A stretch of DNA of 64,000 nucleotides, taken from contig NC_030381.2 of NCBI RefSeq assembly GCF_001625215.2, positions 49,499,214 through 49,563,213 on the forward strand, written 5' to 3'. Numbering within the stretch: position 1 is the stretch's first letter; every line of letters starts with the position of its first letter. Shown piece by piece: positions 1 to 11,179 of the stretch. The stretch is from Daucus carota subsp. sativus (taxonomy: Eukaryota; Streptophyta; Magnoliopsida; Apiales; Apiaceae). The notes under the pieces were generated by a model, which did no database searches, was not told the origin of the DNA, and saw nothing but the letters and a program-made list of their open reading frames with translations. The translations under genes were made by a program, and so were the position numbers.

Positions 1-1280
1 GGGATCATTAGGATTGAGGTGTTGCTAGAATTTAGAGCTCAGCCATAATGTCCGAACTAAATATCTGAGAAGATTGAGGTTGCTAGGATTCAGAGCTTTA
101 GACTGCATGGTCATAGGAGTTCTAATATCATATCAGGACATCGGGAAGGTGGCTTTATACGCTTAATTTAAAATTTTCTGTGGAATGCTTTTCTTCTTCT
201 TTTAAAATGTGGGGGTATAATTCACTGAAATTTGATGATATATAGGGTTGTAGATATATTTTTGATATTGACAATTTGGTGGATGGTCCACATCCCGGAC
301 TCTCATTTTTATCCTCATGCCATTGTCAACTGGACATGACATGAGTGTCGGATCTGAGTATAGAACGTGGATACTTCACTTACAAGCACTGCAGTTCAAA
401 ATGCTTATAAGAGCTCAACTCTTTTATAGAGAACCTGATCCATGGAAGACTTGTCTCTGTGGTACTTCTAGTTTTGTGCTAAAGTTTACATATATAATTA
501 TTGATTACGGCTATTTACTTTATGTGGTAGTATACACAAACTTTAAGCAAGTAAAATGGATTCAGGCTATAGAAAATTGTACTTGTTAAATTATATGCCA
601 AGTTCCTGCACTCATATCCAAATTTAATCCATATCCAAGACTTATAGCTTTTCTAATAATAAGAATTGGATTGACACCCGCCTCTGCCTATGTTTCTTTT
701 TGCTCGGTCTGTAAACTTATTGTTTGCTGAATTCTGTTGCAGTGATGATTAGATGGTAAATTTTTCATATATGAAATGTGGGCCTATTGGGCCACATTCC
801 AAGTACTTTTCAAGAAGATCTTTTACTTCAAAATGATGAATTCCTACTGTATGAACTGCCTATATATATACACCCTTGTTAACATCAAAATACTGAACTT
901 TTAATATTGTTGCTAGATATACTGAGAATTTTTACGTTGCACTACTACATATCTATTGCTAAGTTATAGGCATGTTAATAAAAGGAGTTATTTTTTAAAA
1001 GTTGTTTTGAAGATTTATCACTGGAGTAGGTTAATGGATATATTTTCTCCATAACGTCATTGTCTTGTGCTTGGTAGAAGGTTATAAAATCTCTGCCCTG
1101 TACCTTCTACCAAGCACAAGCCAGATCTCTATTAGTTGTTATCAGGTGAAGGCATACCCTCAAAACATAGAGTTTGTTAAACACTGCAGACAAATCTGGT
1201 CATCAATTTGACCTCATGTGCTTCATAGATTTACATCTAATTTCACCTATTTTCTTTTCTCTTGAATGGATAAATAACAG
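1..1280 (+). other. Upstream intron or flank of the rps5 last exon
   Basis: No convincing exon is seen here. The AT-rich sequence ends in an acceptor, a pyrimidine-rich stretch followed by ataacag, just before the plastid S5 exon, so at least its 3' part is intron. The earlier S5 exons must lie further upstream or outside the window. Around 280-365 there is a motif of the type gacatgacatgagtgtcgga, which resembles small repeats near 20.6 kb and 35.5 kb in this window. Confidence 0.5.
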
Positions 1281-1530
1281 AGCTGATGGAGATTATGGGG
1301 CAGCAAAAGTGATGCTTAGACCTGCATCCCCTGGTACTGGAGTGATTGCTGGTGGTGCTGTTAGAATTGTTCTTGAAATGGCAGGTGTTGAGAATGCATT
1401 AGGCAAACAGCTTGGCAGTAACAATGCCCTCAACAATGCAAGAGCCACAGTTGTTGCTGTGCAACAGATGAGACAATTCAGTGAAGTTGCTCGTGATCGT
1501 GGTATCCCAATGGAAGAACTGTGGAAGTAA
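1281..1530 (+). CDS. rps5: Plastid 30S ribosomal protein S5, C-terminal exon (partial)
   Basis: This is the last exon of the nuclear gene for the chloroplast small-subunit ribosomal protein S5, which is imported into plastids and sits in the 30S subunit near the decoding region. The 82 codons from the acceptor (ag at 1279-1280) to TAA at 1528-1530 carry the conserved S5 C-terminal domain, with the motifs [25 protein letters not shown] and the plant plastid ending IPMEELWK. The open frame extends artificially upstream to 1174 into intron sequence, so that ATG is not a start. The N-terminal transit peptide and the double-stranded RNA-binding-like S5 domain are not in this window. No frameshift or odd codon is seen, so the exon looks functional. 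Identification is by recalled family motifs; confidence is high. Confidence 0.93.
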
Positions 1531-1783
1531 TTTAATGTGCTAATTCATTTTATATTGTCTGGCTTTAGAGAATAATTATTGGAAAGTTGTAACTTCATTT
1601 CCTTGTACACTTATCTTTTCTAAATACAAATCCAATGTCTCTCTTTCATCCAATTGCACTAATATAAGCATCCGCAGGGGTAGAAAGCAGATGTACAGAA
1701 ATCCAAAGGATTAGCTAAAGACTATTGTAGAGGGAGATCTATCTTTTATTAGTACGGCATAATGCATTGTTCTCTGAGGAGCT

Positions 1784-2216
1784 CACTAGTACAGAATTGT
1801 CTTTTAGTATCGCACTTTTAGCGTTGGTTATATAGAGAGCTGTGGCCTATACATACTTTAGGTGTCTGTTACTAACTTAATCGGCATTTAATGTCATTTG
1901 TGTTAAGACTATTGCATAGGTCGTAAATAACTGATGCCTAAAACAGATCCTTTAGTGTCGGTCTTTAATCCATTGACGCCAAAAATGACCTTTAGTGTCG
2001 GTTTGAAACAACAAACGCGTAAAAGTTAACCTTCAGCGTCAGTCTCAATGGACCCTGAAAGTCCGTCCTTATTTAACCGACGCTTAAAATTATTCTACTG
2101 CGTCGATCACCAACAACCAACGCTTAAAATGGACCCTTTAATTTCCGTTTTAATTCAGCCGACGCTTAAACTAACCCTTTAGCGTCGCCTATATTTGACC
2201 GACGCTAAAGTTAATT
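1784..2216. mobile_element. CACTA (En/Spm-like) transposon end with subterminal repeats
   Basis: A CACTAGTACAGAA end at 1784 is followed by about ten short repeats of the form TTTAGYGTCGGT or its complement ACCGACGCTWAAA (first near 1815, last near 2205). CACTA elements typically have a CACTA terminus and dense subterminal repeats in both orientations. The opposite terminus (a TAGTG end) was not found nearby, so this looks like a solo or truncated end. It lies about 250 bp after the rps5 stop, possibly inside or just beyond its 3' UTR. Confidence 0.6.
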
Positions 2217-2980
2217 TAAAAAAAAACTAAATTTGTTAGTTTGTTAACTCTAGATATATAATTTGTTAGTAACTCAATTTCTTTGTATAAGGGACTCTAT
2301 GCTATTGATTCACATTTGTCGGTGATTACAGCCAAATATTAATGAGCAACATCATTAGCCGCAAGTGCTTGGAATGTATACATAGCATACATTAGTATTT
2401 TTACAAGAACAAAAATATATTGTCACTTTGAACGTTCAAAGTGTTCCTTAAAAATAGTGCCAAAAAACTTACAATATATTACAAATGATAAACAAAGTGT
2501 TGCAAGAGAACTTTACCTAAAACCTAAAAAAGTATTGCAATATGGGTGTAAAATGTTATTACAAATATTTTAAAAAATCTCTTTTTGCAACACTTCAAAC
2601 TAGAATTTTTTTTACAAATGTTATAACAATGATTAATCGCAAAACTAGTTTGCTCTTGTTTTCTACTAATAATATAAATTTTGTGTGTGTGTGTGTGTGT
2701 ATGATGTGTATGCATGGAGAAAAAATTGTAGACACATATAGGTGAAAAATAAATTTTAGAAAATTTTCTCCGAATGTGATCATGAAGAATATCGAATTGT
2801 GACATGAATTTGATTTCACTCTTAAGTAAATCAAACACTTGAAAACACTTAATGAAAGAAGATAGCCAAGAAAAAAAAGAGGATGTCCCAAAAACAAAAT
2901 CCATTATCATTTAAGAAGAAATTATTATTTCAAATATCCAAACTCAACTAAAATCCTGTCACTGAGTATGCAGAATCTCA
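2217..2980. other. Noncoding AT-rich spacer with a GT microsatellite
   Basis: No gene is seen. A short GT dinucleotide run lies at about 2682-2701. The longest open frames here are low-complexity and have no splice partners. Confidence 0.6.
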
Positions 2981-5519
2981 TTAAAGACCATTTGACTCCA
3001 TTTGACCTGGCTTTTCCCCGCCAACATCATTCCTGGGATCCTGTAAAAGTATTTTACATCCTTTTTATAATTTCCAAATAACCATGCTCAAAAAGGACGA
3101 TTAGTTTAAGTGTAACCATACCTTGGTCACTTGCAGAGGAGACCGCACTGGAGCTTGTACATGTAGGTTGCTGTGACAGACGAAAAGATCATGTCATGTG
3201 ATATTCAAATACACTTTTCAAAGTCTTTTAACAGATGAGTTTTTTCATGCCAATTAATGATATCACTAATCAAAAATTACAAATATATATACGAAACAGT
3301 CTATTAGAAATGGTAATTTACTTCACTATGAAAACACAGAATACAGTTCAAAATTAAATTAAGAAATTTACCTGGGATTGCCCGAAGGTGGGGGCGCTGT
3401 GTGCACCATTTGATCAACATCAAACGGCACTAGTTGAGTTGGATGAACATTTACGGGAGGAAATCCAAGAGGCCCCTTTCGAATTGCTTGAGCTGATGAT
3501 TTTCCAGGATTAATACCATCAGTTTCAGTATTCATTGGAAGCTTACCAGCCCTGCGTTGATTATGTATAGGGGTAGTTGCCAACACAGGTGGTTGTTCCA
3601 TCATATCAGCCACAGATGAACCACCAGTAGCAACTATCTGCGGGTTCGGCAGATGAGAGGGGATCACCTTATTCTGAGAATTTCCAACCGGCATAGCTTG
3701 GAGTGAAGGCAGCATAGCTAGGGCAGCTTGCATGGATGACTGAGAATCCATTGAATCAAATTGTTTGGACTTGAAACTTTTTATATATATAATAATCATA
3801 ACATAATTTTAATTTATTTGGTCGAATGTTAAAAAGATTTGCATTAAACCAGCTAATAGCTAGGTTAGCTACTACATAATTTGGGCATATATGATCAAAT
3901 ACGAAAAAGACCTGAGTTGAAAATTGTGAATTCCCTGGGGCATTGTTTTCCATCATGGAGGAAAATTGAGGCCAGAATACCTCCCACCATTCCTTGAGCA
4001 GACCTTCCTCTGAATCGAGCACTATGTAATAAATGTTAACATGCTAAATTAGTTCAAAAACAATCAAATATATATTTTGTTTTGGAAAAATGAATTTTTT
4101 TTATCACTCAACTATTTATCTATTTAAAAACCTACCATTGAAATATAAATTTATTTTCTTGTCATCATTAACATTAGCTTATCATTAGAATTTAAACATG
4201 TTGTTAACTATTTGGTTAACTTTTAGAAAAATAGATTTTTTTTTATTACTAAACTTAAACTATTGACTCTTTTAGAAATCTACTATCAATTAAAATAATT
4301 TTATTTAATATAACTAAAATCTAACAAAATGCTTGTAATCATATACAATGGTGACATTAGTAATTTGAAGAAAAAAAATTATGTATTTCATAAGTAAATT
4401 GCTAAAAGTATAAATACTTGAACGACAAAAAAATTATTTTTTCATTGTGAAACTCAATGGAAGGATCAAAATCACAAATTAATGTGTGTAATGTTCGTGA
4501 TAATATTGAGTAAATTATTGTTTGATGATAAGTTTCTAAAAAAGATAATAGTTTAACGATTTTACTTTGTTACTTAAGAAAATATATTAGACCATATATT
4601 ATAAAAGCCCACTTCAAACACCATTTTTGATTTACTCAAAAAAAAAAAAACACCATTTTTGATATATATTATAAAAGAATGTCCCACTTCAAATACCACT
4701 TTTAGGTAGTAAATGGATATTTTTTGTGAACAATTATACTCAATTCCTTTGTCTTGTCATTTTAAGCTGCAATCTAAAATATTTTAATGTCCTCTATTTT
4801 TTGGTTTTGCAATCCAAAACCGTTGTACTCCTGTATTTGTTCGTTTGCATTATAAATACATATAAATTTCTATTTCTAGAAATGACCTTGCTTACAAATC
4901 AAACCTACATCTTTTCGAACATAATCCATTTTTAATAATTCTCTAAAATTATAGTGATATCCATTAATAATTTTATGTTTCTTACTTAAGTAGTTTATGC
5001 AATAAACCTATAACCAAAAATTAAACAAGAAAAAAAGCTGTGAAATCAAGATCTAAACAAATAGATGAGAATATAATATAAGACCATGGTTAACACCTTG
5101 ATATTATATAAGAGCAATCCACATTTTCACCCCGAAAATGAATTTTTAGCTAAAGAAAGTGTGTGTGTATAAAGATCGTACTTAAAAAATTGAAGCATAT
5201 AACGTAAATAATTACCACTTACATGGGGACGTATCAATTTTTGCTTCTTGTGTAAATGTGTCAGCAACATGATCAAGGCCCTTCTTTTTCATGTAATTAT
5301 ACATGTATAAGCGCAACCTAAGAATTGTGAAATCAAGTATTAATAGTAGCTTATAATTATATATGTAATTATTCACATTTTTATCATTTTCGTTTTCATT
5401 ATGTTGTTTTTTATTTCTCAACTATTAAAATGATGAAAACGTGTTACTTACATCTTTTCTGAATCCCAGTCCATTCCAAAAGTCTTGTCCTTTCTATCCG
5501 AACCTTTTCCAGGTGCCAT
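2981..5519 (-). CDS. LisH-domain LEUNIG-N-terminus-like protein, complete, six exons
   Basis: Hand-built model: complement of join(2981..3040, 3122..3170, 3372..3739, 3912..4021, 5223..5317, 5452..5519). All introns are GT-AG, the phases agree, and the total is 750 nt (249 residues plus stop). Residues 23-48 form a LisH dimerisation motif (MLRLYMYNYMKKKGLDHVADTF). Residues 62-74 contain KEWWEVFWPQF, matching the EWWSVFW block of the LUFS region in LEUNIG and LEUNIG_HOMOLOG. The remainder is Pro/Met/Gln-rich with no WD40 repeats; the gene ends MESNGL-stop. LEUNIG proteins are nuclear co-repressors that bind SEUSS through LUFS and need WD40 repeats for repression. A LisH/LUFS-only product could dimerise without that part; this is inference. 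Paralogous exons occur at 11.2-13.1, 14.4-15.3 and 15.9-18.9 kb. It is the only undisrupted copy seen here. A divergent expressed gene or a young pseudogene with an intact frame cannot be told apart without RNA data. Confidence 0.75.
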
Positions 5520-5702
5520 TGATCTCAATTAAATAACTTGAAATTTTTAGAGATTTGAACTAAAAGAAAACACAAAAACAAAATGAAAATAATTAATAAA
5601 AAATTAAAATTCAAAAAAAGATGAAGATAGTAATTAAAGAATGAAACATTTGTATTTGTAGAATTAGAGACCACTCTTAAGCGGTTCGATAGATAGAGAA
5701 GT

Positions 5703-5865
5703 TGTTCATATAAAAGAAAGAGCGAACTAGTATAAGTTTCTCTCTAAAGTCCAATTAATTGTACAAGTTTATACCACTTTTTTTGTTCATATAAAAGAAA
5801 GCGAACTAGTATAAGTTTCTCTCTAAAGCCCAATTAATTGGACAAGTTTACACCATTTTTCTTGG
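5703..5865. repeat. Tandem duplication (period about 81 bp) upstream of the LisH gene
   Basis: Two adjacent copies of a segment beginning tgttcatataaaagaaag and containing gcgaactagtataagtttct occur about 81 bp apart. They lie 180-350 bp upstream of the minus-strand start at 5519, so the duplication is in the likely promoter. The copies differ at only a few bases. Confidence 0.75.
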
Positions 5866-6123
5866 ACAAAATAAGTTAGTCATGCAATTAATGACCAAAG
5901 AAGAAAAAACCACCAAACAACAAAGTATATAGCTGGCAAAATTTGTTATTGAAAAATAAGAGGATCCCACATCAATGACATGAACTAAATTCAAATTTTT
6001 TTGTCTTTAAGTCATCAAATAAATTACTTCGTACTATACACCCACTCTAGTAGAACCAAACACCAATACAAATATAATAAATAGATCTTCTTATTTTTTT
6101 TGTGTTCTAATATTTAAAATATA

Positions 6124-6360
6124 CTTTCCCGTCCCACCGGATTCTTTACGGTTTCTTTTTTTGGATGTCCCACTCATTTTTTTTACATTATAAAACTTTT
6201 CTAAAATAGTTAATGGGTTTTACTCAATTATCTTTACTTTATATATTAAAAATCAATGGTCCCACCACTTCACCCACTTTTCTTTCCCTATTTCATTAGT
6301 TTATACATATTTGTTAAATTTCGTGCCCAAACCCAGGGTAAAGAATCGGGTGGGAAGAAT
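6124..6360. mobile_element. Stowaway-like (Tc1/Mariner) MITE
   Basis: Inverted ends CTTTCCCGTCCCACCGGATTC and its partner GAATCGGGTGGGAAG enclose about 237 bp, with TA at the left edge. The size and inverted ends fit non-autonomous Stowaway elements. The right boundary is approximate. Confidence 0.6.
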
Positions 6361-6944
6361 GGAATAACAAATATTGAATATTAAATCTAATAAATGAAAT
6401 ATACATACCAAACAATATATATTGAATTTCACATAATTTTAAGTTTATATCAATGTTAAATATAATATAGATTTGAATAACAATTTCAAAGATAAACATA
6501 TAATAATAAATTAGGATAAATTAGTCTTTCTCTATAATTTATTACATGATTGTTTCATTCTTGCAGAAGTCACAAGCGACTGATTGTGGGTTTCTTTCAT
6601 TATGTGTGGCAGTGAGGTGTTGCATTAGAGTTAATCAAACGTATACATAAAAATTTCTCCAGACACGTATGGTTCAATAACAAAATTATGAATCGATCTA
6701 CTATCATGATTAAAATGACAGTACTTACCAGGTAGGCCGTAGATAGTTGATGTTGAACATGCCCGCAACAAATAAAGATAGCTGATTATTGACGGAGAAA
6801 TGACGATATATATAGAACTTGATAGAACATTCTGGACACCAAATAAAAAATTTATAAATGTTATCTAATTAAAATCCTAGTATTTATGAGATATGTAACA
6901 TAGATATAATCTGAGATACTATCTTAATTATATTGTTTTCTTAA
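6361..6944. other. No gene recognised
   Basis: AT-rich spacer. A short open stretch after an acceptor-like ttcttgcag at about 6558-6566 reads KSQATDCGFLSL. The DCGF resembles the active-site region of Ulp1-type proteases, but there is no flanking support and no gene is called. Confidence 0.4.
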
Positions 6945-7437
6945 AAGCATTTACAACCATGAAGATCCCTTAGCTAAAATTTTAATAGTCATATCAAAAT
7001 TTAAAGTTATATATATTTAATGGCTTCAAAAATTTACGCTCCAACCATCCCCACCTGTTATCTATAATTATAGCCAACCTCCTATAGATGGTTATATTTG
7101 TCGATCCGCTACAGGTCTGTAAGAAAATCAAGATTACACATTACTTATTATCATATTAAAGTAATATATTCTATTTATAACAATCCAAAATATTAATAAC
7201 ATACTATTTTTAAATTATAGCCAACCAATATAGCCAATACCATCGAATACCATATTAAAATAATATATTCTATTTATAACAATCCAAAATATTAATAACA
7301 TACTATTTTTAAATTATAGCCAACCAATATAGCCAATACCATCGAAGCAAAATGTCTTGCAGTTTCAACAAATTTTACGTAATCTCTTGCAGGTCCAATT
7401 TAGCCAACTATTATAATCAACGCCGTTGGAGATGCTC
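6945..7437. mobile_element. Degenerate Tourist/PIF-Harbinger-like MITE
   Basis: The ends AAGCATTTACAACC and GTTGGAGATGCTC are imperfect inverted repeats flanked by TAA at 6942-6944 and TAA at 7438-7440, the 3 bp target duplication expected for PIF/Harbinger elements. Two other elements with the same kind of ends occur at 20139 and 48531. Confidence 0.6.
7151..7346. repeat. Near-perfect 99 bp tandem duplication inside the MITE
   Basis: Two copies of a segment containing taatatattctatttataa and ccaatataGCCAATACCATCG are 99 bp apart (7162 and 7261) and nearly identical. The duplication occurred after the MITE was formed. Confidence 0.85.
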
Positions 7438-8082
7438 TAAAAGAGTAAGAAAAGTACATTTAATAAAAAATAAAATCAAATATTCCAATACAATATTTTC
7501 TTATATTTTATTATTTTAATATATATGCACTAATATTCTTTATCTTTATGTGTACGAATTACAAATTAATTGAATAATTATATTGATATCATTAATAAAT
7601 GACACTCTTGCTTTTGGGAATTTCATGGAGTGCAGTTTTGCGATAGCAAAATTAAATATTCTGATAAATAAGAATAAGAGGTTTTTCACACAATATAAGA
7701 GTTCATCAAAATTATATTACCGTGAAACAAAATTTTGAAATTATTTCTGAATGTACTGATATGCTATGTTTCTTAATTATTTAATTCGTATGATAAATTA
7801 GATTCAAAGATCAAATTAGACAAAAAAAAAGAAGAAGAAGAAATTTTGTGTTGTATTCTCATTAGTTGAAGGTTCCAATATAACATTTTGTGTTGTATTC
7901 CCTATTCGAGTTTGTTGAGTTTGTTGAGAATTAATAGCCAATCAAGTGAATAGCTTTAATATCATTTAATAAAATTATAAAGATATTATATAAAAGCAAC
8001 ATATATGTCATTAACTTAGTAAATTATAATATTATTTTAAATTAATTAAATAAACAATAAACATACATGTAGCGAGGATTGT
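7438..8082. other. No gene recognised
   Basis: AT-rich spacer. A short duplicated phrase (ttttgtgttgtattc) occurs near 7840 and 7890; nothing coding is supported. Confidence 0.5.
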
Positions 8083-8545
8083 TATTTTCCTACGCTCTTT
8101 TGCTAGTTTCAAAGAGAATTGAGACAAGAAGTCTTTGTCCGAACCCAGATGTCATGTAAAAAATTGACAATACTTTAAATTGATATTAGAAAATATATAA
8201 CTTTGATAAATACAAAATATATAACTATATGTATAGCAATATAATATGCCCTCTATTAGCGACACTTGATAGCGATACAAAACGATTATTTTGCATAGTT
8301 TCTACATTTTTTATTTTATATAGTTGTGCACTCAGAATAATTGGTCCTGCTGTTCTCATGAATAAATATACTTTTAACTAATCACGGTCTTTTCACATAA
8401 AATTTAGGATAATATGTAAAACTCTATAAATAGCTAAAACAATTAATTTTAATGGGTAATGTGATATGTAAGACCCTATAAATAGCTAAAACAATTAATT
8501 GTTAATGGGAGAATGTGGTTAACAATAACTTAGACAACTTGCTCG
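8083..8545 (-). pseudogene. Relic of LisH-gene exon 3 and intron 2
   Basis: On the minus strand around 8083-8160 the sequence ctgggttcggacaaagactt then ctcaattctc matches exon 3 of the copy at 17337-17446, but the middle that encodes the WW/FW motif is deleted. The match continues into the neighbouring intron: the phrase gcactcagaa[t/c]aattggtc with flanking bases is shared by 8330-8350 and 17588-17610, and the ctaaaacaatt region resembles 17740. It is therefore a decayed partial duplicate of the 17.4-17.8 kb region, not a gene. Confidence 0.7.
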
Positions 8546-8571
8546 AGTGTAGAAAGAAGTTCACAGAAAAC

Positions 8572-9010
8572 ACAGGGCCGAAGGTGATGGAGAATGTAGT
8601 TTGATATTGTATTGTATTTGATCCTTCAAAGAGAAGAGGTCAATGATGAGAAGAGGTCAATGATAAGATCTTGAGTGGTTCACAATACTTGTGAGGGAAC
8701 CAACAGTTGGCAATATTCACACACAACAAGAGTTCAAGGATGAAACTGTCAAAAAGGGTAACAATATTGATAAGGATGGGAAATTAAAGTATAAAACATT
8801 CATGAAGAATAGCAATAACGACAAGTATTGGAAGGTTCACAAGAAAATGAACATCGGGAATTCATGAAGCTGCAAACAGAGGTGAAGACTCAAGTAAAAA
8901 CACCAACAGTAGAGTACTCAGGAACAGGAATCGATAGGATATGCATTACCAGGTGCGGATTATACTGTGGAGTTGGATGCAGGGCCTGCTCCTGAATATA
9001 TGACGAGCAG
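8572..9010 (+). pseudogene. Decayed copy of the HABP4/Stm1-like gene
   Basis: Short blocks match the gene at 22657-23422 in order: ggccg.aggtgatgga near 8576, a block around 8700-8775 matching the gaagcaacactcgacaatac...actgtcaagaagg region, then gacaagtattggaaggttcacaagaaaatgaacat at 8821-8855 (matching the KYWKAHKKVNI coding block), and a remnant of the gcagggcctgc segment near 8981. Stops and indels break the frame. Its position right next to the LisH exon relic mirrors the LisH and HABP4-like pair at 17-23 kb. Confidence 0.65.
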
Positions 9011-11179
9011 CCAGAAGTTGCATTAGACTTCCTTCTACTCAGAATTTTCATTTGCCTTAAAACTACAAACAAAGTAAGGCTTAGAGCAAGTCTAAGAGAT
9101 GCCTAAAAAACAAGGCCTAAAGTAAAGGCTATCTAAATGCAGCAATAAGAAATATGATCAAATAATACTGAACTGACTACCAAATAACATGGCATGAGTA
9201 TATTCTCCAAAACTATATAGCAGCACTCATATCTTTAACCTCATTCAAATTGCTAGTAGAACTCTATCTCAAAGCCATCAGAATATTGTTGTTCCTAGAG
9301 CAACTATCAGCAGCATCAAATAAGATCATAGACCACAATTTCTAAAACCATAAAACTCATTTATTATCCACGCACATAACCTCTTCCAGGAATTATATTG
9401 AGGATGTCAGGAGTATCAAAGAAGCAGCAACTTACACTTTGCTTTCTAACCTGTACGCAAAAGCTACAGACGGTAATTACATTGTGGCCTGAACCATCTC
9501 AGCTAATCATTTTAGAGCAGAGCCTGCTTTTTTTTCTACTCTAAAAATTTCTATAAGCATGATTTTTACTATTTAGATCAGCCATCTGAACATTAAACGG
9601 CAAAGAAGAAGCAGGAACACTATTAATTGAGCAATGCCATCCACATAATTGTACGGATGATGAATTTGGGCCATTTCATCCACTATGCCCCTCCCCTGGG
9701 AGCTCCACTCTCATACTGTCAATCTAAATCTAATTGCGGCAGTTTCCCTGCCTTCTTGTACCTCCTTCACAAGATCAATGAGTGCAGAGTTGTAGTGCTA
9801 TCCCCTCCCTTGCATGATACACCCCCGCCCCCCGCCCCAATCCCAAAGGGAATTATTGTCTGACACCCTTCGCCCCCAGTGCCGAATGGGGGAATGGGGT
9901 TCCCACCGGAATTCGAGGAGTTTTATTTAGAGTCAAAAAAACAAATTAAACAAGGAACTTCTTTTGGATCATACTTGATATCTAGAAAAGTAGGTTTAGT
10001 TTTACACTTTTCTGAAGAAAATAAATCACAAACATATGAATCACTTCAAGGAGACAATTGAAAAATTACACAAGGTAGCCAAAGTGAAATTGGTATTGTA
10101 AGAGAGATGACTAGCAAGAGCGTATAAGAACAAATACTGTCACTGGCTCAAATGTGTAACTTAAACAGGTTTATCACTGCAAGCCTAAATTACTAGATCG
10201 AAACGTACTCTAAATACAAGCATGTTGAGGGACTATTCAGGGACTAGCAGACATCTCCTTGAGTTTTTTAATGTAGCTCTTTACAGTTGCCTGCATTTCT
10301 TCAAACTTGTAACAAACAAGTAACTGGAGTAGTCCTATCACTATGTATGCTTCAATTTCTCGAATATTCAGGCCAGAATTTTTTCCAAATTAAACTCCTG
10401 AGCAACTATTTTTCTCAATTAAACTATCAGGTAACTATTTATGAAATATTTGAGGTAGCACAGATGGATGTACCTTGAAACTTATAAACGGAAAAATATG
10501 AAACAACAAAGTTCATTTGACTTGTGCTGTTAATGAACTTGAAAACTAACTAGAAATACGCATGATACTCAGAAGATATGATCAAATTCTGCTGCAGGCA
10601 AAGTACAACTGCTTGATCACTGCAACTGACCAAGGTAAATACAAATAAGTGAAATCAAGATACTGGCTTTAATTTCATTTTTCTGTTTGAGGATATTAGA
10701 GCAAAATTCAAAGTATTTAACAAACTTTGAGGTTATTTATGGTGTTTTATTACAGGAGAAATGACTACAAAAAATCAAGATAAGGACTGTTATTCACAGA
10801 AAGCTGGTAAACCTTTACATTACCACCTTAAATACGATGCACAAATGATATATCTGAAGCCCATCCCTACAAATGAGGTGTACAAATTAAAACAGTGTCA
10901 CAATAAGCACATGCTGTATCACTTGCATGTAGTATGCGACAGGTGAACAGATTAACAATGTGTGAGCTTGTTATTAACAGAAATGATATCAGCAACAACT
11001 GGTGATTGACTTAACTAGTGATGGCATAGACCCTTACAGGCCTTGTCGCCCATGTATATAGATGCTGGTGATCTGAATAAGTGGACAGGCCCTTACTTGA
11101 ACAGAAATTTTACGTGTCCATGCTTCCGCTATGACCAATGCAAATGCAGCTGGCACAAGGGAAATATCTTCAGTGTTAC
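9011..11179. other. Spacer with several unassigned exon-like stretches on the minus strand
   Basis: No complete gene can be built. Stretches that look exonic on the minus strand are: 9364-9450, open after an acceptor (cgtacag) and ending in a stop, reading VRKQSVSCC then DTPDILNIIPGRGYVRG; about 9713-9795, reading YNSALIDLVKEVQEGRETAA followed by IRFRL; and about 10231-10302, reading FEEMQATVKSYIKKLKEM with a stop after SASP, a likely amphipathic helix. I do not recognise the family. They could be terminal exons or fossils of one decayed gene. Confidence 0.3.

Noticed and set aside
2524-2910. His/Thr repeat-containing minus-strand frames
   Set aside because: The HTHTHT stretch is the GT microsatellite; the flanks are AT-rich noncoding.
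6540-6640. Possible Ulp1-protease exon (DCGF motif)
   Set aside because: Only one short motif; no catalytic His/Asp context or adjoining exons.
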